From: an uncultured Eubacteriales bacterium
Lineage (GTDB): Bacteria > Bacillota > Clostridia > Christensenellales > UBA1242
NCBI GenBank assembly: GCA_949077035.1
Contig: CARUPR010000002.1
Span: forward strand, 8,670-72,669
Direction: 5' to 3'
Length of the DNA: 64,000 bases
The notes below the pieces were generated by a model, which saw nothing but the letters and a program-made list of their open reading frames with translations, searched no databases and had not been told where the DNA came from. Positions 52,615-61,119 of the stretch are shown one piece after another; the stretch's first letter is position 1; each line of letters starts with the position of its first letter. Position numbers and translations under genes: made by a program.

Positions 52615-52625
52615 AATAAGAGATA

Positions 52626-52654
52626 TTGACTATAATAAAAAAATGATGTATAAT
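52626..52654 (+). promoter_or_regulatory. Promoter of the ankyrin gene
   Basis: TTGACT (52626-52631), exactly 17 bp, then TATAAT (52649-52654), about 25 bp ahead of the ATG. Confidence 0.8.
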
Positions 52655-52678
52655 ATATTGTATATAGCGGAGGAAATT

Positions 52679-54457
52679 ATGAAATTGATAGCTAAAATTA
52701 ATAATGCGATTGAATCTCAAGATGTTGAATTTTTGAAAAAACTTGTTGCTAAAAAGAAAATAGATTTGAATATGCCAATAAATGAAGATGAAGACACTCT
52801 TCCTATTTGGGCAATCCAAAATAATATTTGGGAGTTAATAAAGCCAGTTTTGCTTGATGACAAATTGGATATTAATAAAACAAATGCTGATAATGTCAAT
52901 GCAATTTATGCTATGGTTGTCAATGCTATTGAAAGCAAACTTCCTATTGAAGAAAAGCAAAGATATTCAAACCTTATTCAAAATATCCTTTATAGAAAAA
53001 ATATCAATGTAAACAATGTTGTTGATGGTAGTTTGAATGACGAATATCTTACAAGGACTCCTTGGCAATTTGTTTATGATGCAAGAAAAACAAAATCTGA
53101 AGAAGAAAATGCTATCATTGAAGAGTTGGTTCAAGCATTTGCCAAGAAAGAAAATTTGGTTGATGAATTTGGCGTGAATGAGCTTATGTATGCCTGCCAA
53201 ATAGGGGATGAAGACTTAGTAGATAAAATTTTAAAATATGGCTATTATGACATTAATGCCCAAGACGAAGATGGCGAAACAGCACTTCATCATGCAATTA
53301 TGGGCGGCAATGAAAACATTGTAAACAAACTTTTAAGAATAAACGGAATTGATTTAACTATCAAAAACAAACTTGGCCAAGATGCCTTCTTAGAAGCTTT
53401 GGCTTGTTGCGAAAATGAAGAAGATGAAGCACATTATAATATCGCAAAAAGAATTTCAAAAACAAAAGATTTCAATTTGAATATTCAAGATTTAAGTGGT
53501 CAGTCAGCTTTCATCTATGCTTATAAATTAGAAGACTTATCTATTTTCAATGACTTGATTTCAAGAAAGGGTATAAATTTTGATGTTTTAAATAAAGACT
53601 TGGAAAAATTGCTTTCAAGTATTATTGAAGCAGGTGATGTTCAATCTTTTGATAAAGTGGTAAGCTTAGAAGGTGTTGATAAAGACATCGTTGAAATTAC
53701 AGTCAGAAAGGGACTTGTAAAACTTGTTGCAAAAGAAGATATGAAAACTTTTGACCATATCATGGCAAATAAAGATTTAAATTTAAACATCGAAAATGTT
53801 AATGAAGATAATTATATTCTTGATGCAATGCTCGGCAAAAACAGCCATGCTGTTGACAAAATTTTAGAAAGAAAAGAGTTTGAAGTAAACAGTCCAATCG
53901 CTTATGGTTATATGGATAGTATGCTTTTTGTTCAAGATTTAGAAAACATTCATAAATTGATTAGACATAAATCTTTTGCTCCTAATATCTTAGATGAAAA
54001 TGGTGCAAATGTTTTCGGTCATTTATTTAGCGAAGATAACATTGAAAAATTTGAGCCAGATGCTTTGGGTTCTGTATTCTCTTTTGTAATGGATGAATGC
54101 AACATCAATAATATTGAAGAACTTCTCAATCATGTTGATAATAATGGTAATGATACATTGATGAATGCAATTGTAAATCATATTGAAGCAAGCAGCTTGG
54201 AAGTATTCTTTGCAAATATCAAAAAACATTTTGGTTATGTTGAAATTGATGTTACAAAGAAAAACAATGAAGGCAAAACTTTGGTAGATTTAATTAAAGA
54301 AGTTTCTTCTCATAAAGAAGAAGTTGAAAAGAACAGACTTGTAAAAATCTTCAAGGATTATAAAAATGCCAATGTTGTAAAAAATGCAAAGACTAATGAG
54401 GCAGAAGTTACCATTGAGTTAGAGCCTATTTATGACGAAAAAGACATTGAAGAATAA
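52679..54457 (+). CDS. Ankyrin-repeat protein
   Basis: 592 residues, no signal peptide. Clear ankyrin units at about residues 160-240 (INAQDEDGETALHHAIMGGNENIVNKLL) and degenerate units throughout, each about 33 residues with the D-x-x-G-x-(T/S)-A-x-x-x-A pattern. This mediates protein-protein contact; the partner is unknown. The ATG at 52679 follows GGAGG; the frame extends further upstream but would cross the promoter. Own promoter and terminator. Confidence 0.82.
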   Translation: MKLIAKINNAIESQDVEFLKKLVAKKKIDLNMPINEDEDTLPIWAIQNNIWELIKPVLLDDKLDINKTNADNVNAIYAMVVNAIESKLPIEEKQRYSNLIQNILYRKNINVNNVVDGSLNDEYLTRTPWQFVYDARKTKSEEENAIIEELVQAFAKKENLVDEFGVNELMYACQIGDEDLVDKILKYGYYDINAQDEDGETALHHAIMGGNENIVNKLLRINGIDLTIKNKLGQDAFLEALACCENEEDEAHYNIAKRISKTKDFNLNIQDLSGQSAFIYAYKLEDLSIFNDLISRKGINFDVLNKDLEKLLSSIIEAGDVQSFDKVVSLEGVDKDIVEITVRKGLVKLVAKEDMKTFDHIMANKDLNLNIENVNEDNYILDAMLGKNSHAVDKILERKEFEVNSPIAYGYMDSMLFVQDLENIHKLIRHKSFAPNILDENGANVFGHLFSEDNIEKFEPDALGSVFSFVMDECNINNIEELLNHVDNNGNDTLMNAIVNHIEASSLEVFFANIKKHFGYVEIDVTKKNNEGKTLVDLIKEVSSHKEEVEKNRLVKIFKDYKNANVVKNAKTNEAEVTIELEPIYDEKDIEE

Positions 54458-54473
54458 TCGATTAGAAAAATGA

Positions 54474-54503
54474 AAAATGCACTTTAAAATGTGCATTTTT
54501 TTT
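54474..54503 (+). terminator. Terminator after the ankyrin gene
   Basis: AAAATGCAC pairs with GTGCATTTT, followed by T. Confidence 0.85.
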
Positions 54504-54569
54504 AATTTACATATTGAAATCAGAGTTTTTTTATGATATAATAAAAAGGAAGAAAAGGAGAAATTTAAA

Positions 54570-55967
54570 ATGGATATAAGTATTAAATTACATACTGTGT
54601 TGGATGGCGAAAAAGGTTGTCTAAGCAGTGAAGAAATTAAAGAAAACCTTAAAAAGATTTATGTTGATATTGTTAAGAAAATGAAAAAAGAGGGTGAATT
54701 AAAAAGCTATTCACCAACAGTTTTGACCCATGTCTATACTTTGATTGATAATATAGCAAATGCTTATGCAGGAAAAGTTCCAAAGAAATATGATTATGAA
54801 TTTAATAGAATTTTAGCCGGACTTATGGGCTCAACATGCTATATGCCTGATAATTTTGAAAAACTTAATGCAAAACCTATTGAAAATATTTTAAAAATTG
54901 CAACTCAGGTGGAAGATAGCGGTCACCATTCAACATTTGGACATTCATTTCTCACTCTTGAAATTTCAGGATTACCAAAAGCTCTTGCAATGGTTTTAAA
55001 CAATGAGCATGATTATAATACAAGCGAAAAGTCAGCAAGATATACTGTTATGAAAGATATCGAGCCAAAGCAGAATGAGCTTTATAATAAATGGATAGAC
55101 ATTTTCCAAAAAGAAATTACAAAAAAATATCCGAATGGATGCAATAAATTTTTTGACCCAGATGGCAAAAAAGCAAAAAAACTTGCACAAGAAAATGCAA
55201 GATACCTAATTTCTGTGTTTACTCCTACTAATATGGAATATACTGTGAGTTTTAGACAGCTTAACTATATCTGTCATTGGTTTGAAAAAGAAATTGAAGA
55301 GCCAAGCAACAATTTCTATGCCAAACTTGCGCCTTCTATGAAAGAATTTGTTGAATTTTGCAAGCAGATGAATTTATATTCTGAAAAGCTTGAAGATGGA
55401 AAGAATAGAACTCTCGCTCTTTTTGATGAGCCAATTTTGAAGACAAGCTATTCAAGCACTTATCAAACAATATTAAAGATGAGCTTTGCCGCTCTTGCTC
55501 AAAGCCAAAGACACAGAACTCTTGATTTCTCTATTGATAAACTCAGCTTTGTAAATGACTTTAGCAAAATTAAAGAATTTTATATTCCACCAATTATTGC
55601 TGGTAATGAAAAACTTAAGGCTGTATATTTGAAAGATATGGAATCTGTTGCTGATAGCTTGCCACAAGGGACTTTGCTTGAGGTAAATGCATCAGGAAAA
55701 TATAAAGACTTTATATTAGAACTTGATGAAAGACTTTGTGCTTGTGCCCAAAAAGAAATTAGAGATTTGACACTTGCTCAAACTAAAGAATATAGAGATG
55801 CACTTTATAAAGAGGCAGAACAACTTGAATCTCCTAAAAAAGAAATTGCAATCAGCATGGCAGAGCAACTTGATAAGAAAGCTAAGGGTTCAAGATGTAT
55901 GTCAGGTTATAAATGCAAATCACCATGCGGTTTTCCTGACGGCGTAACTCTTGAAAGTGAAATTTAA
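54570..55967 (+). CDS. Double-length FAD-dependent thymidylate synthase (ThyX-like)
   Basis: ThyX makes dTMP from dUMP with FAD. This protein is 465 residues, twice the usual ~230. The first half has HHSTFGHSFLTLEISG (residues 119-134), a signature segment NNEHDYNTSEKSARYT (144-159) where the catalytic RHR is replaced, and an AR/N-R-Q closing motif (210-240). The second half again has FAALAQSQRHRT (RHR at 314-316) and a closing CAQKEIRDLT. So it looks like an internal duplication with one degenerate site. A Cys cluster (RCMSGYKCKSPC) is near the end. AAAAGGAG precedes the ATG. Confidence 0.8.
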   Translation: MDISIKLHTVLDGEKGCLSSEEIKENLKKIYVDIVKKMKKEGELKSYSPTVLTHVYTLIDNIANAYAGKVPKKYDYEFNRILAGLMGSTCYMPDNFEKLNAKPIENILKIATQVEDSGHHSTFGHSFLTLEISGLPKALAMVLNNEHDYNTSEKSARYTVMKDIEPKQNELYNKWIDIFQKEITKKYPNGCNKFFDPDGKKAKKLAQENARYLISVFTPTNMEYTVSFRQLNYICHWFEKEIEEPSNNFYAKLAPSMKEFVEFCKQMNLYSEKLEDGKNRTLALFDEPILKTSYSSTYQTILKMSFAALAQSQRHRTLDFSIDKLSFVNDFSKIKEFYIPPIIAGNEKLKAVYLKDMESVADSLPQGTLLEVNASGKYKDFILELDERLCACAQKEIRDLTLAQTKEYRDALYKEAEQLESPKKEIAISMAEQLDKKAKGSRCMSGYKCKSPCGFPDGVTLESEI

Positions 55968-56053
55968 TTAAGATAGGGGAAGCTTAACAATATTTTAATT
56001 AAAGCAAAAACTTGTTGATTTCATTTTGAAACAAGAAAAAATTTAAAACAATA

Positions 56054-56085
56054 AAAAACTCAACATTTTTATGTTGAGTTTTTTT
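56054..56085. terminator. Bidirectional terminator between ThyX and GNAT genes
   Basis: AAACTCAACAT pairs with ATGTTGAGTTT with A and T tracts on both sides. Confidence 0.85.
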
Positions 56086-56124
56086 AAGCAAAGAAATAGA
56101 AAAGGGGAATAGGCAAACTCATAA

Positions 56125-56655
56125 TCAATTGAGAGAATTTTTCTGTTTAATATTACTGATTGTTGGCGCTATTATTTGAATATAATCAATAAATTCAATG
56201 GAATTTAAATTTCCAAAATACATTGGCGACATTAAACAATCTGCCCAGCTAAAAATATAGTCGCTGAATATAAAGTTGTTTTTCTTATAAAAAGCAATTC
56301 TTCTCATTCTATCATTATTATTTTTTGCATTCTTTTCGGGTATTTCTACATCTAAAACAAGAGCTTTAGGTGAAAATTCTTTTTTAAACCAATTTAATAC
56401 ATAAGAGCCATATCCTTTACTTTGATATAATTCATTGACAGCAAAATAATTTATGTGAATAAAATTTTTTGTTTCATTAAAGTGTATAAATGCAATCAAA
56501 TTTTTGTTATCATATAAAGCATACATCTGAAATCCATTATATAAATCTGAAAAAAGTTTGAAAAAGTCTGTTCTTTCTTCTTCTGGGAAACTGTTTTCAT
56601 AAAGTTTTTTTACATCTAAAGCATTATTTAAATTATCAATCTTTTTAAAAAGCAT
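56125..56655 (-). CDS. GNAT-family N-acetyltransferase
   Basis: 176 residues. The opening LYENSFPEEERTDFF and the acetyl-CoA loop YQSKGYGSYVLNWF (Q/RxxGxG/A type) mark the GNAT fold; FIHINYFAVNELY is the preceding strand. Substrate unknown. The ATG at 56655 was preferred over GTG at 56667 on Shine-Dalgarno spacing (GGAGTGG). Confidence 0.82.
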   Translation of the reverse strand: MLFKKIDNLNNALDVKKLYENSFPEEERTDFFKLFSDLYNGFQMYALYDNKNLIAFIHFNETKNFIHINYFAVNELYQSKGYGSYVLNWFKKEFSPKALVLDVEIPEKNAKNNNDRMRRIAFYKKNNFIFSDYIFSWADCLMSPMYFGNLNSIEFIDYIQIIAPTISNIKQKNSLN

Positions 56656-56667
56656 AAACTTAACCAC

Positions 56668-56961
56668 TCCATAATTATTATAACATTTATTTATGAATTT
56701 GTATCTATTTATTAAAAAAATTATTTCAAGAGTATAGTTTTTATTAAATTGATTGAATTATAATTTTTATAAATTAATTTATAATTGAATTGGATTTAAA
56801 TGTTATAGCATCACATAGAAAAAGAAAGCATTCATTTCATTGCTGTCTTTATTGCGTTTCTAAAGAAAGCAGTCACTTTGTTTATGTCTAAATTGTGTTT
56901 ATAAAAAAGCTAGGATTAAACCTAGCTTTTTTTTTGCACAATATTCTTTTTATAATTTGAT
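56668..56961. other. Non-coding region between GNAT and rplL genes
   Basis: About 290 bp of AT-rich sequence. It contains the rplL terminator at 56904-56935 and two copies of AAAGAAAGCA (near 56820 and 56862). No gene seen. Confidence 0.5.
56904..56935 (-). terminator. Terminator after rplJ-rplL
   Basis: AAAAAAGCTAGG pairs with CCTAGCTTTTTT around ATTAAA; symmetrical A/T tracts make it active in both directions. rpoB does not follow. Confidence 0.85.
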
Positions 56962-57333
56962 TTATTTAAGTTTAACAGTTGCACCAGCTTCTTTAAGCTT
57001 AGCTTCAAGAGCTTTAGCTTCTTCAGTTGGAACGTTTTCTTTTACAGCTTTTGGAGCGCTTTCAACCAAAGCTTTAGCTTCGCCAAGTCCAAGACCAGTG
57101 ATTTCTCTTACAACTTTGATTACTGCAATTTTGTTTGCACCAGCTTCAACAAGTTCAACTGTAAATTCAGATTTTTCTTCTGCAGCAGGAGCAGCTCCAG
57201 CAGCAGGAGCAGCAACAGCTACAGGAGCAGCTGCGCTAACACCAAAAGTTTCTTCAAGTTCTTTTACAAGTTCAGAAACTTCAAGAACGCTCATAGATTT
57301 AATTTCTTCAACTAATTTTTTAATATCAGCCAT
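56962..57333 (-). CDS. rplL: 50S ribosomal protein L7/L12
   Basis: 123 residues. N-terminal dimerisation helix, an Ala/Pro-rich hinge (VAAPAAGAAPA) and the C-terminal factor-binding domain KIAVIKVVREITGLGLGEAKALVE. It recruits translational GTPases. GAGGAGG lies upstream. Second gene of the rplJL operon. Confidence 0.98.
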   Translation of the reverse strand: MADIKKLVEEIKSMSVLEVSELVKELEETFGVSAAAPVAVAAPAAGAAPAAEEKSEFTVELVEAGANKIAVIKVVREITGLGLGEAKALVESAPKAVKENVPTEEAKALEAKLKEAGATVKLK

Positions 57334-57423
57334 TTTAAATTCCTCCTCAAATGTTTTTGGGTATTCCCATTTATATTTTTTTTGGCAATTTGCCTATTTT
57401 CTGCCTAATTTAGTAGGGCAGGA

Positions 57424-57939
57424 CTACTTTGTTGCAATAGCGTTTAATGCTCTTGCAAGCCCTTCAACAGGGGCAATCGCAACTCTAGCAAGCCCAGTAA
57501 TAGGAGCATTGAGTGTGCGAAGAAGGGTAGCAATAAGAACTTCTTTGCTTGGAAGTTTTGCCAGAGCTTCAATTTCCTTGCTTTCAACGAAATTACCATT
57601 AAGTAAACCAAATTTTACGGTTAATTTCTTTGTCTTTTCAGCAGTTTCGCAAGTGATTTTTGGACCACTTACTTCATCTTCATAACTGAAAGCAACCGCA
57701 CTTGTGCCGTGCAAATATTTTTCGGCACCATTGATTCCAAGTTCGTTGAGTGCAAGGAGCAATAATTTGTTTTTGTAAACTTTATATTCGCCGCCATTCT
57801 TTTTAAATTCACGACGCATATTTCCGTCTTCAGCAACAGTAAGTGCATTGTAGTCAACAAAAGTCACAGATTTAGCTCTTGAAAGCTTTTCTTTGATTTC
57901 TTCAACTATCAATTTTTTTGCTTCTAAATTAGCACCCAT
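57424..57939 (-). CDS. rplJ: 50S ribosomal protein L10
   Basis: 171 residues. L10 anchors L7/L12 to the ribosome. RAKSVTFVDYNALTV and the MRREFKKNGGEYKVYKNKLL segment are typical; the C-terminal helix VEGLARALNAIATK binds L12. The ATG at 57939 was chosen for AAAGGAGG and standard length; the longer frame runs through the L10 leader. Confidence 0.97.
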   Translation of the reverse strand: MGANLEAKKLIVEEIKEKLSRAKSVTFVDYNALTVAEDGNMRREFKKNGGEYKVYKNKLLLLALNELGINGAEKYLHGTSAVAFSYEDEVSGPKITCETAEKTKKLTVKFGLLNGNFVESKEIEALAKLPSKEVLIATLLRTLNAPITGLARVAIAPVEGLARALNAIATK

Positions 57940-57967
57940 GAAATCTTTTCCTCCTTTATTGAATATT

Positions 57968-58050
57968 GTGCTTATTAAAACAAAATCTCTATGCCCTCGG
58001 AAAAAAGCATAGAGAAAAATTCTATATATACTTCTTTCCTCGGCAAGCAC
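57968..58050 (-). ncRNA. L10 leader (ribosomal protein autoregulatory RNA)
   Basis: On the minus strand GTGCTT (58050-58045) pairs with AAGCAC (57973-57968). An inner hairpin CTCTATGC/GCATAGAG carries CCGAGG, and a second CCGAGG lies near the 5' stem. The layout matches the L10 leader, which L10-L12 binds to repress rplJL. It sits between the promoter and rplJ. Confidence 0.8.
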
Positions 58051-58112
58051 ATTAAAAAATGTTTATGATTAACGCTTGCTGTCTTTGGATAAGATTTTAT
58101 TTCAACTCTTTT

Positions 58113-58140
58113 ATTATACTTATTTTTTTTTGTTTGTCAA
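58113..58140 (-). promoter_or_regulatory. rplJL promoter
   Basis: TTGACA (58140-58135), 16-bp spacer rich in A, TATAAT (58118-58113) on the minus strand. Confidence 0.8.
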
Positions 58141-58305
58141 TAGATTTTTAATAAAAAATTTATTTTAAATAACTATTTCTTATTTTTATCTTATTTTAAA
58201 TATAAAAAAGCTATGATACAATATTGGCAAGAGTGTAAAAAGAAAGATTAATTATTGACAATAAGTGAAATATTAGGTATAATTATATAAAGAGGATTTC
58301 AATAT

Positions 58306-59940
58306 ATGGAAAAAATCAAACTTGATAAAACCGAACTTATGAAAAAAGTAAAACTTAAGGGCACAAGGGTAGAACTTGATGTTGATGATTTTATTGAAAT
58401 TTTTTCTGATGAAGAAAACAACAAGGATATTATCACAAGAATAAAAGACCTAGCTAAAAATGGTGTTAGTATATTTTTTAATACCCAAGAATATATATCA
58501 AATAATGAGATTATAGATAAAGAAAATTTAAATATTTTTGAACTTTCATATAAAAATGCAGTAAAAAATGGAATAAAATGCAGGTATGGCTCATGTGTAA
58601 GATATGGAAAAGGCAATACGTATTCTGATGTAAACCAAACAATAAAAGCGACAAAAAAGATAAATGACTGGGTTGATGAAATCAAAAATGCAAGAGTTGA
58701 TGGGATGGAGCTCACTCCTTTTGAAAAATTTTTGTATGCATATGAGATTGTCACTCAATTTCAATATATAGAAGAAGATAAAGGTGACAATTCAAATCTT
58801 TCAAGACATATAATAAATGTGCTTAATGGTAATAGAATTGTATGTGCCGGTTATGAAGCTATTTTTAGGCATATTTTAAACCGATTGGATATAAATTGTT
58901 CGCGATTATTATTATATAATACAAATCGCGATGGTGGTCATGGTGCAAGTTTGGTTTATTTAAATGACCCTGTATATAATATAAACGGAATATTTGTTTC
59001 AGAGCCGACATGGGGTGCAGGTAAAGCTTCTTCAAAAACAATGGGAAGACAATTTTTATATGCATTTTTATCTATAGAACAGGCAAAAAAGTTATATGGA
59101 GATATTAATAATTTAATCATAAATGATGAAACAATTTATGAAAGCAGGAAAGAATTGTTTGAAAGTGTCTTTTATAAACAAAGTATGATGTTGCATAAAA
59201 AAGAACTTGAAGAAGCGAAAGCACGTTTTCTTGAAAATTTTGAAGGTTTTATTGTCGAAAATAAGAATTATAAACGAGTTAAAAATGAAATAAAACATAT
59301 CGCCAAGACTTTGAAATTAAGACAAAATGATATAGCCAAAAATTATAAAGAAAATAGGGTGCATTACAAAAAGGATAAATTATATAAAAAACTTTTGGAT
59401 TCAACTATATCACATTTGGATGATTTTTATGAAGATGAAAAATTTGATATAAATTCACCAATTTTTGATTCAGAAAGTGAAAATATTATCGAAAATCTTT
59501 TAAAGTCAAAATATAGTGTTGAAGAAATTTCACAGAATTATCTTGAAAAATTGACAGAATTTTCAAAAAAATCAAAAGAAGAAAAATTGAAAGAATATTT
59601 TGACGATGATTATTCAAGGGTTGAAGACATAACCAGCGAAGAAGCTGAAAGGCTTAACAATTTGAGAGATGATATTGTTTTTGCAAGAGAGATGGAATGT
59701 TCTTCTTTAGAAACATATGGTAAGAGTCTTGCGAGAACAAGATTTTACTTTAATGAATTTGTAAATGCAATGATTGTTGTTGGGCTTGCCAAAGGCATGA
59801 GTGAACTAGGTGCAAAAGTTTATTCTTTGGGCAGAAAAAATTGCTGGAAGGATGACAAAATTAAAAAAGTGCAAGCAGAAATTGAAAATGATAAATATTA
59901 TGAGAATATGGATATTGAAGAACTTGAACGACATATATAA
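58306..59940 (+). CDS. Transglutaminase-like superfamily protein
   Basis: 544 residues. A transglutaminase/papain-like core at about residues 135-260: Cys180 in IVCAGYEAIF, His212 in DGGHGASLVYL, and FVSEPTW at 231-237, where most members have LDPTW; Glu233 occupies the usual Asp position. The other ~300 residues are helical and Lys/Glu-rich, with a coiled-coil stretch (residues 290-450). No signal peptide, so the site of action is the cytoplasm or unknown. Substrate unknown. AGAGGA precedes the ATG. Confidence 0.78.
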   Translation: MEKIKLDKTELMKKVKLKGTRVELDVDDFIEIFSDEENNKDIITRIKDLAKNGVSIFFNTQEYISNNEIIDKENLNIFELSYKNAVKNGIKCRYGSCVRYGKGNTYSDVNQTIKATKKINDWVDEIKNARVDGMELTPFEKFLYAYEIVTQFQYIEEDKGDNSNLSRHIINVLNGNRIVCAGYEAIFRHILNRLDINCSRLLLYNTNRDGGHGASLVYLNDPVYNINGIFVSEPTWGAGKASSKTMGRQFLYAFLSIEQAKKLYGDINNLIINDETIYESRKELFESVFYKQSMMLHKKELEEAKARFLENFEGFIVENKNYKRVKNEIKHIAKTLKLRQNDIAKNYKENRVHYKKDKLYKKLLDSTISHLDDFYEDEKFDINSPIFDSESENIIENLLKSKYSVEEISQNYLEKLTEFSKKSKEEKLKEYFDDDYSRVEDITSEEAERLNNLRDDIVFAREMECSSLETYGKSLARTRFYFNEFVNAMIVVGLAKGMSELGAKVYSLGRKNCWKDDKIKKVQAEIENDKYYENMDIEELERHI

Positions 59941-59993
59941 CAAATTAAAAATAAAAAATCTCATATAAGTAGACAATAGAAATTAATTTTTGA

Positions 59994-60023
59994 ATTTAGC
60001 CATTATTTGTGGCTAAATTTTTT
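59994..60023 (+). terminator. Terminator after the transglutaminase-like gene
   Basis: ATTTAGCCA pairs with TGGCTAAAT, followed by T residues. Confidence 0.8.
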
Positions 60024-60187
60024 TTAGGAAGGCAAGATAGGCAGGAGAGCATGAGTGCTTTCTTAAAAGAGGCAAGAAAAACAGGAAAGAAAGAGTGTTT
60101 TAATCGCAAAAGGCAGGGCAATAAAGAGTTTTAATAGCCAATTGAATAAATATAAAAAGTTTGCAAAAGATAATTTTGAGGTTTTTT

Positions 60188-60880
60188 ATGTTAGGAATTG
60201 CAGGAATTTATTGGGTGCTTATAAATTCATTTTCATCATTTGTTTTTTTGTTTATCATATCAAAAGTCTTGGGTAAAAAACAAATTGCGCAACTTGAATT
60301 TATCGATTATGTTATCGGAATTTCACTTGGTTCTATTGCTGCAGATTGGTCGATAGAAACAGAAGAACCTTTTTATTATTATATCATTGCTATGGCAATG
60401 TTTTTTGCTCTTGCATGGTTGGTGGCAGAAATAGGCAGAAAGAATACCTTTTTAAAACGCCTATTTAAAGGCAAACCATCAATGCTTATTTATGAGGGAA
60501 AGGTGGTTTATAAACAACTTAAAAAGAATAAAATTGATGTCAATGATTTGTTATCAATGCTTAGAGAGAAGAATTATTTTGATATAAATGATGTTGCATA
60601 TGCGGTTTTTGAGCCAAGCGGAAAACTCTCTGTCTTGCCAAAAGGAAATCAAAGACCGCCAGTGATTGAAGATATAGTTAAGGCAAAAGTTGAAGAGGCT
60701 TCACTTAATAATGTTTTAATAGTCGATGGTGTAATTTCAAAATCAGGTTTAAATGAGGCGGGGAAAGACAAAAATTGGCTGTTTAAAAAATTGAATATTC
60801 AATCTAAAAAAGATTTGCAAAAGATAATACTGGCAGTTTATGATGAAAAAACAAAACTTATTTCTGTCCATTATAAATAG
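60188..60880 (+). CDS. DUF421/YetF-family membrane protein
   Basis: 230 residues. Three N-terminal membrane helices (LINSFSSFVFLFIISKVLG; ISLGSIAADWS; YYIIAMAMFFALAWL) precede the cytoplasmic domain with GKPSMLIYEGKVVYKQLKKNKID and LREKNYFDINDVAYAVFEPSG, all diagnostic of YetF. Such proteins are often linked to envelope stress or sporulation. The ATG at 60188 follows TGAGG; an upstream frame adds nine residues. Confidence 0.88.
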   Translation: MLGIAGIYWVLINSFSSFVFLFIISKVLGKKQIAQLEFIDYVIGISLGSIAADWSIETEEPFYYYIIAMAMFFALAWLVAEIGRKNTFLKRLFKGKPSMLIYEGKVVYKQLKKNKIDVNDLLSMLREKNYFDINDVAYAVFEPSGKLSVLPKGNQRPPVIEDIVKAKVEEASLNNVLIVDGVISKSGLNEAGKDKNWLFKKLNIQSKKDLQKIILAVYDEKTKLISVHYK

Positions 60881-61022
60881 AAAAATTAAAATAAATAGAT
60901 AACAAATATTAAAAATAAAAAAATGATTAAATTAAATTTTATATATAAAGAATAAAAGTTTTTAAATAAAAAATATTAAAAACCTCTTTTTAATTTAAGT
61001 AATAATATAAACCTTCAAACAA

Positions 61023-61052
61023 AAAAAGTCTGTCGAATAGATGGACTTTTTA
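61023..61052 (+). terminator. Terminator before leuS
   Basis: AAAAAGTC pairs with GACTTTTT with an inner weak stem; ends transcripts from the YetF gene. Confidence 0.65.
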
Positions 61053-61065
61053 TTTGACTTTTTGT

Positions 61066-61094
61066 TTGACTTTTTATTGATAGTTTGTTAAAAT
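61066..61094 (+). promoter_or_regulatory. leuS promoter
   Basis: TTGACT (61066-61071), 17-bp spacer, TAAAAT (61089-61094). No T-box motif was found between it and leuS. Confidence 0.7.
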
Positions 61095-61119
61095 ATTCGC
61101 ATATGACGGAGGAATGACA

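Noticed and set aside
60024..60187. Small gene or repeat array upstream of the YetF gene
   Set aside because: Purine-rich with loose AAAGAG and AGGCA repetition, but no regular period and no start signal.
60881..61119. T-box leader for leuS
   Set aside because: No T-box consensus or specifier loop was found; the hairpin present is an ordinary terminator followed by a promoter.
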